NCBI GenBank assembly: GCA_022818135.1
Contig: JAFMSR010000014.1
Span: forward strand, 38,505,252-38,569,251
Source: Saxidomus purpurata
Taxonomy: Eukaryota; Mollusca; Bivalvia; Venerida; Veneridae
DNA: 64,000 nt
Direction of reading: 5' to 3'
Positions within the stretch are counted from its first letter, which is position 1. Every line of letters starts with the position of its first letter. The position numbers were made by a program, and so were the translations under genes. This document shows, one piece after another, positions 32,657 through 44,597 of this stretch. Under the pieces are notes generated by a model. It saw only the letters and a list, made by a program, of their open reading frames with translations. It had not been told where the DNA came from and ran no database searches.

Positions 32657-35519
32657 TACTAATTAGTACCACATGAAACAGAGTCCAAAAGTGTTACATT
32701 CTGACATGTTCCTGTCCGAGCCCAAACAGTGGGGGTTTAGTGGCTATGGCAACAACAGGTAACAGTTTAACGTGTTAGAGTGAACATTTCAGTATATCAC
32801 TTGAAGTTGAACATTTCAGTATTTCACTTGAAGTTGGCCATTTCAGTATTGATTGCCTTGGTTTATTTACAGATCCCAACACAACCGTCCTACCAGTACT
32901 TCAGTGCTTTATTTTTTTTTTAATCATTTGACTGGTCGGAATTTCAGAATAAAGAACGCATTCTGAAATGCTGTATCGAACATAGAAGTTCGAAATTATG
33001 TGAATAAACCGCAGCAGCTATATTTAATACGTGGTTGGAAAATGTTACTTGTAGGTGAAGTAGTGTATAGTTCTTTGAACAAACTGTTATGAAAATCGCC
33101 TAGGAAGTTACGATAAAGAATGGGTTAAACCACTGTTCATTGTGTAGCTTTAAAATTGTCAAAAAATTGATAGTTCTATCTTTTATCCATGTCAAACGTC
33201 AAATTATTTTATATGCTTATGTAACGTCTAATAAGTAGTGAAAAATTTTTATTGTTCGGCCAGTATAAAAACCGATATCGGTCAAACATGCCGGTATCTT
33301 CCCGTATCGGGTAAAGTGGGTCCATTACGTGACTCGATTTTTATAGTTTAAAATTTACAATCACACTTTCATTTGTTTTTGAATGGTATCATTGTACAAT
33401 CACTGACAGTCTATTTAAATCAGACATGTCATGTTAGAGCAACAAAGTGAAAGGTAGCCAAAGTTTACTAACTGTTCGGGATGCTCTTTCTATTTTTATC
33501 AGACTGGTTTACATTTCGTGTTATTAGACTGGTCTACAGCAATAAACTGACAGGTAGCCAAAGTTAACTAATTGGTCGGTAACGATACTTTTAGTAATCG
33601 TAAAAATGTGCGTTGTTTTGTTTGCAAACATTTTGACTGCAAACTATTTTGTTAGGATAGAGGCAGGAATAGTATTGTATATTCTGAGAATCACCTTAAT
33701 GGAACATAGTGTAGAACATATTATAATATTGCTGCGTCAACTTTGTTTTAATTAACGCTGAATGAAAATAGGGCTCGTATATACAATCTAATGAAAAAAA
33801 CGGAAATAGCATAAAGACTATTTAAAGTTTATTCATGAATATGATTTTGTTTCTTTTTCACCAACCCATCAAAGACGGTGCGCATGTTTTTACGAAGCAT
33901 GGCTTAACCCCCCCCCCCCCCCCCCCTCCAACTGAGAGATGGCGCTGTGAAAACCCTTTTAAACAACCCTGAAAGAACTACGGGCTTAAAACTGTTCAAA
34001 ATATTCAGAGAAATATATTCTGTTGCTTTTGTTGCATTTTTTTCAAAGTCAATATCAGAGAAGTATATACCTACAATTTATTTTAACTCAACTGTCAAGT
34101 ATTTGAATTTTCCTGGTCATTACCCTAGAAAGAGAGGAATTTAAACGTTACTAGCACGTAGTTTTTTATTATCAAGCAGCAAGTTCACTGCAAAGGCTCA
34201 GTACTATGTTTCAATATAATCTTACAAAGTGAAAAAAAAAACTCAAAAACGTTGAATCACACAATTAAGCTTGTGATGCCCGCGCCCAGTGTACGACCCG
34301 AAAAACGCTGATAACGTCGTGTTTCTCTAAGAGTGCTATTCTTTGGTTTAAGAACAGCAAAGAAAAAAATGCGACTGGTGTCATAACGTTAAAATATTAT
34401 TGAAAATATTTCATCCCCAAATTCGAACTTACGGTGTCAACAATGAAAGTCAGAAACCTTACCATTTACTACAACATCGGTTCATTACATTCTAACTGTC
34501 CGTATATATGTTGTATTTGGAATGTTATGTGTCGACTATGAATTGGATGTACAATTTAATATCAAATAAGATATATATAAAAAGTAATAATCAATAATCT
34601 AGATAGTATCGGTGTCAGGTGTTACATTTTGATAATTACTGTACGTTGTTATTTCAAAGACCTATAATACCTAATTATATTTTAGCTGATAAATATGAAC
34701 TTAATTTCTATTTTCTAATACATATGATATATACACTTTATGTTTCTTAAAAATGTTTTAGTACTACCTGACTGTATACATATAGACTAGTATTGTTTTA
34801 TTTTAGAATAAAATATAAACTGTTGTCATACAAATGATGATAATAACGAAATAAAATATAAGCAGTCGTCATTGTTTTAGTCATATTTACGGAAATTTCC
34901 GGTACGGTCCGTATCATTAAATCGGCCGTCTCCGTTGGTCTGGTCTTTTATCCTCAAAAGTCGTGGAGCGTTATTCAAAAAGCTTCTATTGACTACGATC
35001 TGTAGCGTTGTTTAATAGACGTTTTTTTTTATATTTTGGTTAGAATAGACTGTAAGTGTAGAAAATATGGTGTTTTACTTATTATGGTTTACAAACTTAT
35101 AAATGTATTTGCCTTTTCCCATTGATAGGTAGCACCTATAGACATATGGCAGAATTAGACCCATCAGAAATTTCATATGAAAAATCGATATTGGATTTTG
35201 CTATCGTTCACCGAAGCTGACACTGAATTCGTTTGCATCCGGAAATGAACGGAAATCCTCGGATTATCCCGCAAGTGTCAAGGGTGACAGGTGCACATCA
35301 ATTCAGCCTAGGGTGCACATTAATTCAGCCTAGGGCTTTTTGAAAATTTGTAACAAATTTGTTGCAATCTCAAAAATATCTTTTGTTTGCATCTATAAAA
35401 GGAAACAACAAAATATCTTTTTGAATTTTCTCCCATATTGATAAACCACATTTACTGACAGAACAAGTTAAACTACATGTTTCATTTGTTGTACATAGTC
35501 AACCTACATAGGACCTAGT
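32657..35519. other. Gene-poor AT-rich stretch
   Basis: No gene can be supported. Features: CATTTCAGTATTTCACTTGAAGTT-like words in tandem at about 32785-32850, a run of 19 C at 33908-33926, and a double GTGCACAT(C/T)AATTCAGCC unit at 35291-35335. A short frame MAELDPSEISYEKSILDF from 35145 has an acceptor-like TTGATAG upstream but stops after 22 codons and is not claimed as an exon. Confidence 0.5.
33908..33926. repeat. Poly(C) run, 19 bp
   Basis: Nineteen consecutive C on the plus strand in an AT-rich background. It is prone to length variation and to assembly error. Confidence 0.95.
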
Positions 35520-36049
35520 AGCTGTCGGGGCCTCAGCTAACGACGAGGGGTGACTCTGACAAGGGCCGTTTGTGTTAAACCAGCGCAGCACTGAAGACCT
35601 CCAGTGTGAGATGTCCACCACTCTTCCAGAATCCCTGTGTGCCGGTGACGAGTGCCGGGTGACAGGGGATGCATCACAAACAACAGCACGATGGCGGCAG
35701 ACGGTACCTCTTGCAGAAGACAGAAGACTTCCCTTACAGTGTCTGTGCTGGGGGAGGCATCCTTTCTTGCCACGTTTTGGACTACTTTTGGGACTCTAAA
35801 TTTCTCTTTAGCCAGTGGAACATGGGAGAAGGAAGATGAGCGACTGACAGCATGTGCTCTGGCATGGGACGGGAGCTGGTAGCCGATGGAAACTAGGTCA
35901 ACACACACAACAGGACTTCGGTCCACTTGTACTTCGGTACATCAACCTAGTGACTATTGGGGACCCAGTAACCAAACTACTGCTGGAGTGCAAGCTGTCA
36001 GATGCTCATTGGATATCTCACCAGGAAAGCTGGCTGATACTGACTGGAA
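35520..36049. other. GC-richer block of unknown origin upstream of the CAAAT-tailed repeat
   Basis: Base composition is clearly richer in G and C than the surroundings, and several frames stay open for 200-390 bp on both strands (for example 35537-35926 minus). Codon-like content such as SDYWGPSNQTTAGVQAVRC is suggestive, but no motif or family is recognised. It runs straight into the CAAAT-tailed repeat, so it may be the body of the same non-LTR element. Confidence 0.35.
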
Positions 36050-36201
36050 ATTGCAGTCAGGTAAATTTCTCCTTTTTCGGCTCAAAATTCTTTTCTAGGC
36101 ATGACGGGAGACATGCCGGGGTCTCATCCACATATACAAGCTAACATAGTTGCTCTTATGGACGGACCTTGATAAAATTTGCTTCAAATCAAATCAAATA
36201 A
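36050..36201 (+). repeat. Dispersed repeat 3' end with (CAAAT)n tail, copy 2
   Basis: TTGCAGTCAGGTAAATTTC through GGCATGACGGGAGACATG and GGACGGACCTTGATAAAA to TCAAATCAAATCAAAT, in the opposite orientation to copy 1 (25498-25650). Confidence 0.7.
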
Positions 36202-36261
36202 AAAATGTCACCGCGCACTTCATATTGCATGGGTTAAGCAAAACGTCAATATCATTTAGCT

Positions 36262-36369
36262 ATGCCAGGAAGGGGTAAAGGTGTTAAGAGGAGACATGTC
36301 GGCACCAGAAAAGCTGCAAAACGTCGAAAACCCACAGTGGACGATGAAACGGACATTCATCGATTGTGA
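36262..36369 (+). CDS. Small very basic ORF at the 5' side of the YR element
   Basis: A 35-codon frame from ATG to TGA reads MPGRGKGVKRRHVGTRKAA and continues KRRKPTVDDETDIHRL. The start is histone-tail or nuclear-signal-like (GRGKG, RKAAKRRK). It may be the N-terminus of gag, later cut by a stop, or a short separate product. No homolog can be asserted. Confidence 0.35.
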   Translation: MPGRGKGVKRRHVGTRKAAKRRKPTVDDETDIHRL

Positions 36370-36682
36370 ACAAATTATTCAGGCATCTAAAATTTTACCT
36401 CAGAGGTCGACTGGGGAAAATGGCAAAGTTAACACATTTAATTTGCATGATATCCCCTAAAAATTCCAACACTGGCAGTGACATAACGGATTCGAATCAC
36501 CCATTGTTAACAGACACGTGGGTCAACAGGTAGACCACAGTAGCAATATTTTACATGGGTGAATTAATCACCGAACCTTGATAACATTGGTCACATGTGG
36601 TCATATGGCTATTTTGCACGCATAGCTCAAGATGATATTGCCTTACACGTTCCTTTTACACTAAAACAGAAAATATGTAAAG

Positions 36683-37334
36683 GTGAATAATTATGTAAAT
36701 TTGGCTTTACTTTTAAAGGATGCGATGGAACTGGCTGAATTTACTTCAGGTAGTACTTTGAGATTATCACATAACTGTATTATAGAAAGCAGTCCGAGCG
36801 AGTGTAAAGATGATATTGGCTCGATTGAATGCTGGACAGATGCATTTATAATTTACATGTTTAGCGACACATCCAAATAAAATTCACGAGTTGTTGGAAT
36901 ATTTTTACGTTATCCAAGAATGTTCCTCCCGCCACACAGGAAACTTCTGGAAAGTGTTCCATCAGCAGTATCACATGCCCGAAGCTCTTGGGCCAGCTTC
37001 GTGGACTGCGATTAATCACGACCTTTGGATAAGGTGCTTGCTGCCCAGTAATGAGCCTGTTACTAGTAACGTGTTACGAAAGCCGTACGCAGCTAATTTA
37101 AGATCTTCATAGCTTTCAATAAGGGTGTGTGTCAATGGCAAAACTGAAAATTTAGGCATGTCTGTTTTGCTTCATTGTAACACAGGCGCAAGACCCCACA
37201 CTGCGCAGTATGCCCAACAAACAGAAAATATAGGAGACAAACTTAACCAAGCTCCTCCAGTTTCTAGTACTGAAGTTATTCCTTTAGTAGATGGGGAATG
37301 TGGCCGTAGTCAACGAGGCTCAGGCAAAAGTTAA
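36683..37334 (+). pseudogene. gag-like remnant of the YR element
   Basis: Pieces in different frames contain SIECWTDAFIIYM (compare SWTDAFLVYSSVYL in the other YR element), HTGNFWKVFHQQYHMPEAL and INHDLWIRCLLPS, in the same order as the gag of the minus-strand copy (WRSYDEQFRVRMAF, TEFWLLFM). The zinc-finger part is not visible. Several stops and frame changes. Confidence 0.55.
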
Positions 37335-37346
37335 AATCTCACCTAT

Positions 37347-38703
37347 ATGTCATCTGATAATGTCAAGCCAGCCTTTTCACCAATTAATATCCAAGCCTTA
37401 CAACTTTGGTTAAGTAAATATGAGTCATCGGATGCCACTATTCTTTTGAATGGTTTTAAACACTGTTTTAGAATAAATTACACGGGTCCACATGAAATTG
37501 CTTGTAAAAAAATCTTAAATCCATTAAGCAACTACCAGAAATTGCTCAAGGTAAAAAATACAAAAAGAAATAGACGCGGACCGGGTTGCAGGCCCTTTCA
37601 ACGTGAGCCGTATTAAAACCATACAAATTTCACCTATTGGCATAGTTCCCAAGAAAAATCCAGGGAATATAGACTTTTATCACCTATCATACCCGGAGGG
37701 CATGTCTATCAATGTTATTCATCGACCCAAAACTATGCTCAGTTAAGACCATAGCATTCGACCAAGCGATTCAAATGATTCGCGATCTGGGGGTTAACTG
37801 TTATCTATTTAAGATGCATGGATATTAAAAACGTGTTTGCATTTTTACCAATACACCCCAACGATTTAGAGTTATTAGGGTTTTCTATTAACATTAAAAA
37901 CTTTTATTATGACAAATCACTACCTTTTATCTGTAGCATATCTCCGAGCCTTTTTAAAAAAATTCAACTTTCCTCTAATGCTGTGTTAAAACTAACATTA
38001 AATGAGGCCGTCTAATACACTACTTAGTGATTTTTTAGGAGGCGAAAAAAGTCATGCAAGTTATTGTGATGTTGCTCTGGTGCAAGTATTTCAAACGATT
38101 ATGCAAAGCTCAGTATCGCTAGCAGATGAGAAAACCGAAAGTCTGACTCAAGTTCGTGTTTTCTTGGGCTTTGAAATGGATTCACAGAAAATGGAGATTC
38201 AAATCCCGCTATGAAAATTACTGAAGTAATTAAAAAAACTCAATACACTGTCAAATAAGCCGGTAACACTTTAAGGAAATGCAGTCGCTCATAGGGTCAC
38301 TAAATTTCTGTTGTCGCGCAACAGTGGTAGGCAGACTGTTATGTAGACAGCTGATAAATACCACATGCGACGTGACACGATCATACCATCACGTTCGCGT
38401 GTGCAAAGAAATGAAACTAGATCTAGAAACGGGGCTACATGTTTTCAGAAATTGTAACGGCATCTCCTTATTTCATGATACGTTTTTGGTGTCTAATGAC
38501 TACAAGCAATTTTACACCGATAGCGCCGGCGGCATAGGCTTTAGAATTTGGTTTAAGGGACGTTGGTGTAATACGATGTGGCCGTTAAAATGGCAAGAGA
38601 ACGGCCTAATAAAAAATATTACAATGTTAGAGTTGTTTCCCGCCGTCAAAGCGGTTTTATTGGGACGAGCAGTTGCGAAACCAGGAAATACGCTTTCATT
38701 GTG
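37347..38703 (+). pseudogene. Reverse transcriptase and RNase H remnant of the YR element
   Basis: INYTGPHEIACKK and KEIDADRVAGPFN...ISPIGIVPKK (37450-37700) are the RT fingers; MDIKNVFAFLPIHPND (about 37818) matches the DIKSAFRLLPIYPGD motif; VFLGFEMDSQKMEIQIP (38155-38210) and LIGSLNFCCRATVVGR follow. The RNase H part has YKQFYTDSAGGIGF and NITMLELFPAVKAVLL. The polymerase active-site segment is not recognisable. At least five frame changes. Confidence 0.7.
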
Positions 38704-39049
38704 ATGATCAAGCTGTAGTTCACATCTTAAATACCATGACTTCAAAGTCATCGCCGGTAGTAACTTTACTCAGAATACTCACACTGCAGTTGCTTGATTA
38801 AATCCTCACATATCCCTGGAGCAAAAAAAACGAAATAAGTGATGTGTTATATCACTTTCAGCTCTCCCGGTTCAGAATGTTGGCGCCGGAAGCACCCTCC
38901 AACCCAACACCATTGCCACGCCAACTTTGGGATATCTTCACAATAGATATAAGCAACTGGCTTTTGCCGGGATAGCCGGAAATACACGGCATTCACTTAC
39001 AACTCAGTACTAAATGTTTTTCAATCATGCCGTACACTTTATAATTTAT

Positions 39050-39835
39050 AAATGCCTCTGAAAGACGTCACTTTTTTCATCGTTTACCTTTTCGAAAGAG
39101 TTAAATCGCCAAAAGCTGTTTCAACATATACATCAGGACTGTCCTTTTTTCATGGATAAATAGTTGGTATGATATCTCAGAATCATTAAAAAAGATTATC
39201 AAAAAACTATCGGAAGGCTGTCGTAGATCCCGCCTTTCATTCGACAGCAGGGCGCCCATCACCCTGAATATGTTAGAAGAAACTTGCAGGATACTACCAC
39301 AATGCGTATGAAAAAAACTTGTTTAAGGCTATGTTTTGTCTCGTGTTTTTTTTTTTTTTGCTTTTTTGCGTAGGCGAATTAACGGTCACTTGGTCATATG
39401 AAAACATCCTGTGTTCCAGCGATATTGTTTTTGATACCTCTGGCAAGGCAGTTCAGATCACAAAGCATTGATTTAAAACGAATCAGTGGTGTCAACCCGT
39501 AATTCTTACAATACCATGTGATGAAAATCCGCTAATATGCCCCGTCTGCACATTAAAATATTCTTTGATACTAAATCGAACCATACAGGTCCTTTGTTCA
39601 GTTCTCCAGTTACAAGATACCAATTTTCTGCAGTTTTGGAGAAATGTGTTTGCCGTTCAAAACTTAGCTCAAATAATTTCCAAACTCACAGCTTTCGTAT
39701 CGGTAGGGCTACGCATCTGGCTAGCATGGGGATACTTGGATCCGCCATAGTGAAGATGGGTAGATGGCGCTCTTCTGCCCATAGGTCTTACATTAGAATC
39801 TACGATTGCTTGGTGGTGCAAAAGAGGAATGAGCC
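39050..39835 (+). pseudogene. Tyrosine recombinase remnant of the YR element
   Basis: The N-terminal part reads PLKDVTFFIVYLFERVKS and SPKAVSTYTSGLSFFH (about 39053-39155). After a poly(T) run (39346-39360) comes FCVGELTVTW, where the first catalytic Arg seems replaced by Cys. The C-terminal part is clear: QTHSFRIGRATHLASMGI (HxxR box) and MGRWRSSAHRSYIR with the Tyr nucleophile, within the open frame 39537-40064. Stops and frame changes interrupt the middle. Confidence 0.7.
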
Positions 39836-40065
39836 TCAACGATTGTGTCCATATACTGCAGTTACCAGCACTCTTCAGGCAGCCGCCCAAGGTTACTCTA
39901 ATTCATTTAAGGGGAAAACGTCATCACAAAACATTCTGTTAAGGGTATTTTTTAAAATTTTGAGCGATTATTTCAACTATATACAAAGAGCATTTTCGGA
40001 TGTGACTAGTGTGGATAGACATTCTACCAAGGTTACAGTGGGGCGTCCTTTAGAGAGAGGTTAAG

Positions 40066-40251
40066 GGTATCGAAAAGAAAAGAAAGCGTATCAATCTATT
40101 CGGCAGGCAAACAGTTGGTAAAATGTTAACGGTGGCTATTGACTCTAAAACTCTTGGTGTCTATCATACCAACTGGGTACATTTATCAGATGTTGGCATT
40201 GATTATTATTTAGATGCGGTTATGGAGTATCTGTTACATATACTAGAATAA
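40066..40251 (+). pseudogene. SGNH hydrolase C-terminus of the YR element
   Basis: The frame reads KKRKRINLFGRQTVGKM, then VYHTNWVHLSDVGIDYYLD and ends LLHILE before TAA (40249-40251). WVHLSDVG corresponds to the block V DGVHL segment of SGNH hydrolases; the catalytic Asp position is Asn-Trp here. The N-terminal half is missing or scrambled. Confidence 0.6.
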
Positions 40252-41469
40252 GAACTTTGGGGAAATAAAATTCAATATTTTATTTTGTGGCGGAAAATTC
40301 TTACGTTTTGATGGGGGCATAAGGAAATATTACTGATGTATTTGCATATTTCAAATCCTTTTTTTCATGCCCATGGGTCTTTCCACATACCATAGCAGTC
40401 ATCTGTGATAAGGAGGAGACTCATGCGGCTAAATAATATCCGTTAGATCTAGATTCTATTTGTAAATACAACATTACTGATATTTAATAAGTTATTATTT
40501 TGATAATATTTCAGCATAATAGTCATCAAATATTGTGTGTAAAAATGAATATCTTACCTAGAAATAAACTGTAATAATGGAAAAACAAACAGCTATCAGT
40601 TCTGTATTCTTGAGTACCAGAAGACTTGGTGTTTATCTTTTACCACATGGAATGTTCATGTATTTAATGTTTGACCCCATTTGCCCACCAATCAAATCGC
40701 TCAGATTTTCAAATAAACTTCTTTCTTTTTTATTAAAACTAACTACTGAAATCACTTAATTATTAAGAGTTCGCTCTTAATAGAAAGCACTGTGCATGTG
40801 CTAGGAAACACTGCAAGCGCCGCCTTATTGATAAACGAAGTAAAAGAACAACCATCTCGAAAGTAAAAAAAAAATGCATTTAATGCAAATTAAATTCAGT
40901 TTGCCATCATTTTTAATAATAATAATAATCATCATCATTTTCTGTACACATTTTGGAACATGAAGAGTTGATATTTCATCAGTATTATCAGGTGTGTCCA
41001 TTTAACATTGGAGTTTTGCATGAGGAGTGTCAGTCAAGTTTCGCCTTTGATTTCAGGGGTAAAGTATCATTGCTGTGACTGGCAAGCTTTTTTCGTAATA
41101 TTGCCTGTAATCGGTGGCTCTAAACAATTACTTATATCACTGTTCCCTGTGATATGTATGTACAGCATCTGCTACTTTTCATGGCTTTATTACTGAATAT
41201 TTGTTTGTATGATGCAGTGCACATTGTCACTAGGGTATATGGTTTCCATCCATTTGAATAAATTCCTGCTTGTTAAAAAATAATCTAAAATGCTTGTTGC
41301 TAAAAATGTACATATGTAAAAGTGAGATGAGCGCGACTGAATCAACAAATACCTGTGTGACGTAACAATCAGTAAGACTGAAACATTAGCTCCGCCCACA
41401 ATACATGTCGCTGGCTGCGCAAAAGGTCAAATGAGGTTAAACACTAAGTAAGTTAAAGTTTATTAAGTC
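40252..41469. other. AT-rich stretch without a supportable gene
   Basis: Short ORFs (40577-40759, 41008-41196 and the minus frame 41190-41399) lack motifs. An (ATA/ATC)n-like run lies at 40916-40938. Confidence 0.5.
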
Positions 41470-41632
41470 AAATTTTAACAATTAAGAAACCCTGGTCGTT
41501 CGCTATTGCTCGCTGCCTCTGAGGGTTTCTTGATTGTTAAAATTTGACTGCGAGCAACCGGGGTTTCTTAATTGTTAAAATTTGACTGCGAACAACCGGG
41601 GTTTCTTAATAGTTAAAATTGACTCAATAACA
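41470..41632. repeat. Inverted plus tandem copies of a TTTAACAATTAAGAAACCC word
   Basis: GTCAAATTTTAACAATTAAG at about 41467 is followed by its inverse (GGGTTTCTTGATTGTTAAAA, 41523 on). Two further tandem copies of the inverse unit follow, each linked by ACTGCGA(G/A)CAACCGGG. The unit length is about 40 bp. Confidence 0.7.
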
Positions 41633-41918
41633 CTAACTTATACATTATGTGACATCACATTACCTCCATGATATCATAATTCACAAGGACAGTGTGTGAC
41701 AGTGCATGATTATCAATGACCATGTGCACTTAGAACTGTTTCCAATTTAACAAATCAATATTTAAATGAGTAGATTTAACTGCGAAACAGTTCTAAGTAA
41801 TTAAACCTTACAAAATCAACTTATCAAATCTTAAAGTATTAAATCATTATAAGTAATGTCATCTTATATAAGTAGGGCACCCCTTGCAATACATGTATTT
41901 ATCTTTCCTTAATCTTTT

Positions 41919-42345
41919 TTAAAGTGACATTATGCGCATCTTACTGCGCATAGTGTATTTTTGGTGACAGTTTTATAAAAGCAATTTTTGGCTGCTGTAC
42001 TTTAAATGCGTTAAATTAATGATTATACCGCATTAGTATTTGAAGTTGGTGCTTTAGATATAAAAAAATCGGACTGATAAAATGATGGTTGATTGTGTCG
42101 TTTTTGATGTTGGTAGAGATTTTGACAGTGGAAGGGAAGCAACTCCTGCATGCAGTTGCTCTTTTCTTAAATTGACTCTCCCAGTCAAATAAGAAAATCA
42201 ATATTTGGAAAGTTATTTTTTCATACTGGTAGCGGGAAGAGTTTGGTGTGTATTGGGTTAAAAGCTATTATTTCCTCTACGCATTTGTATACACACCATT
42301 TTCAGCTGGATTTTTCTTGAAAAAATGCGCATAATGTCACTTTAA
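41919..42345. mobile_element. MITE-like element, 21-bp perfect inverted ends, TTAA-type borders
   Basis: AGTGACATTATGCGCAT after TTAA at 41919 is exactly inverted before TTAA at 42342-42345. The body is about 390 bp and non-coding. If TTAA is the target duplication, a piggyBac-type origin is possible, though the ends lack the usual CCC start. A 3'-truncated second copy lies at 53369. Confidence 0.7.
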
Positions 42346-43112
42346 TGCAGTTAGAACTTTTATTAAACCTTATAATCTGAAAGCGAAAAGGTTCTAAATG
42401 CCGATTGCAGTTAGAACTTTTTCGCTTTTAAAAAAAAGCAAATTTCACTTAGAACCTTTGGACAACTTTTCATTTCACCTTTTTATAAACAAACCAGTTC
42501 CAAGATATTTTGACATAAGATGCATATGGACATTAGTGTAACAAATATATAAAAAAAAATGAGTTTTGGAAAAAATGTCGGTTAGAACCTTTTCGCTTTG
42601 ACCACTCTATTTATTCTTCATAAAAGTTTTAAGATGTAACATGTCAAAACTTAATATATTAGTTTTAAGCCTTAAAAAGGGCAAAACTTGAGTCTGTTTA
42701 ACTTCCCGGCTTTTCAAATTTTAATTTGGAGTACAGCATACCAATACAATGCAATTAACACGGATTACATTAACATCCCGAGGGTGAAGTGCAATACGGG
42801 TTAAATCATAGGAAGTAAAAGGGTTTAGGATTGTTTTGCTTAGACATCTCGGACAATATGTATTATTTAAGTGGAGCCTGGGGCAATGTTCAGCAACTCG
42901 TAAAGTGTCAATGCATTTTGTAATTCCATGAAACTTAGAAAGTAACCGAAACATTTTGATAAATGAATTAAATTTGAAGATCTGTTTTAAACACAATTTT
43001 GAAATTTAATTCGGTTATCTTTGACAATATTAAAATTGTGATATTTACATGTATATTTAAGTCTTTCTCATATGCATAGTATAAAGTCCTACTCACACCT
43101 GTCAGTGTTTCA
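42346..43112. other. Stretch with scattered TTAGAACCTTTTCGC words
   Basis: Variants of GTTAGAAC(C)TTTTCGC and the inverse GCGAAAAGGTTCTAA recur at about 42350, 42385, 42410, 42450 and 42585, suggesting a decayed foldback repeat. A 91-codon minus frame at 42721-42996 has no motif. Confidence 0.4.
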
Positions 43113-43403
43113 GGAGTGTACTTCAAAATCCCCTTGGTCGAGTTCCCCTTCGTCCAAAAATGGCATAGTACTCATAATCCCCTCAATGGATTTTACAAGT
43201 GGAAAAGCATGTATTGAATAAATAATGTTACTAAATGTTTAATTTGTCTCCAGTTTAACTCTACTATAGCGAATGATTAAAAAAAAAAGGAATTACAAAA
43301 AATGTATTGAAATTAAAATGTAAATTCCATTAAGGGGATTATGACTACTATGCCATTTTTGGACCATGGGGATTATGACCAAGGGGATTTTGAGTGTCTC
43401 CCG
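43113..43403. mobile_element. Foldback MITE with about 85-bp inverted arms
   Basis: The arm from 43113 (CTTCAAAATCCCCTTGGTC, CAAAAATGGCATAGTACTCA, TAATCCCCTCAATGG) is inverted at 43320-43403. The loop of about 120 bp is AT-rich. A partial duplicate of the outer arm (GGACCAAGGGGATTTTGAG) follows at 43416-43446. Confidence 0.75.
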
Positions 43404-43446
43404 TGTGGAGATTTTTGGACCAAGGGGATTTTGAGTGTCTCCCGTG

Positions 43447-44597
43447 TTTTTTTAGTAATATTTCAAAAGCTATAATTACGACAAATACAATTTTCAAGTT
43501 TTAAAATGACAATGACCGGTTAAGCTAAATGCTTAGTAAGAAAACAATGATGTAATTACATTTTCAGACGGACCGTGTTCATGTTGCATAGTTGTTCATG
43601 TATGTCAATTACCAGTTATCAAGATTATGATAATGCATGCAAGACAAATAATGTTTTACAGCCGTGAAAACATATTTTTTTTACATATTTGAGATTGATC
43701 GTCGCACGCCGCCTTTTTAGTATTTCTATGTTTTCTTTCATTATAATTCGCGAAATGTGTTATTCGCTTTCCTGATTAAATAATCAGTGTGCATTTAATC
43801 TTATATTTTGTATTTTACACAACATATTATCTTTCCGACCTACATTAACATACCAAAATATATACGCATAAATTCGTCTGCTATGTGTATTCCTTCGTAA
43901 GATTTTTCCGATATTACGGAAATGATCGGAATTGCTCGGCAATTTCCAAGCGATATGAACAATATGTATACACTGACAGACAATTTTATTATTTAAAGAT
44001 ATATATAAAATATATATATTTTAAAAGCTTTATTATTGTGCATTACGAATCCGTTTGCACAGGTACAAAAACTTATTTCTGTAACTGGATATCTGACTTA
44101 GAAAATGATCATCTTCCCGTGTTTGTTCTTTATTTCATATAAAATACAAGTTACTTGCAAAATCACCCAAACAGACTAATTTACTTTCAAAATATTTTAG
44201 AGTCATTCATATAAAGTCAACATATATAACTTTTCAAACCGTTTGCACAGCAAATTTATCTTTTATGGTGTTTTCACAGTTTAAAAAAGGTGAAAGTGTC
44301 CTTCTATATGATCTATATGATTTTTTAACCGCAAGTGCGCTGCAGCGATGGTTCTAATTCTGCAATATGTATATTGATAAAGACCGTAGGAATCTGGTTG
44401 CACAAATATATTTAAAATGGAATACTTAAAAAATCCAGTCTTATACGAAAACCGCCAATAAAGTGGCCCTCAGCGAAACAGAGCCGTGCACAAAACCAAA
44501 CCTGCCATAATGAAACTAAGCACCTCAGTAATTCAAAACAGTAATACAAGAAAAAGTATATATATATACAACTGTAAAATGTCCAAGCATTTGCCAT
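43447..44597. other. AT-rich stretch without a supportable gene
   Basis: The 85-codon plus frame at 43885-44142 and a minus frame at 44412-44597 show no domain; both are rich in Tyr, Phe and Ile, as expected of AT-rich chance ORFs. Confidence 0.5.

Larger units (their letters stand above)
36262..40251 (+). mobile_element. Decayed tyrosine-recombinase retrotransposon (Ngaro/DIRS-like)
   Basis: Remnants occur in the order gag, RT, RNase H, tyrosine recombinase and SGNH hydrolase, all on the plus strand and all with many frameshifts and stops. The order and motifs match the minus-strand element at 44.6-48.4 kb. An added SGNH ORF is reported for Ngaro-type YR elements, whereas DIRS1-type elements usually carry a methyltransferase; hence Ngaro-like. 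The terminal repeats were not identified. Confidence 0.75.

Noticed and set aside
35537..35926. 129-codon minus-strand ORF as a protein-coding gene
   Set aside because: Open frames exist on both strands of this GC-richer block and none has recognisable motifs or splice context.
42721..42996. 91-codon minus-strand ORF as a gene
   Set aside because: No domain, no splice support, and composition expected for AT-rich chance ORFs.
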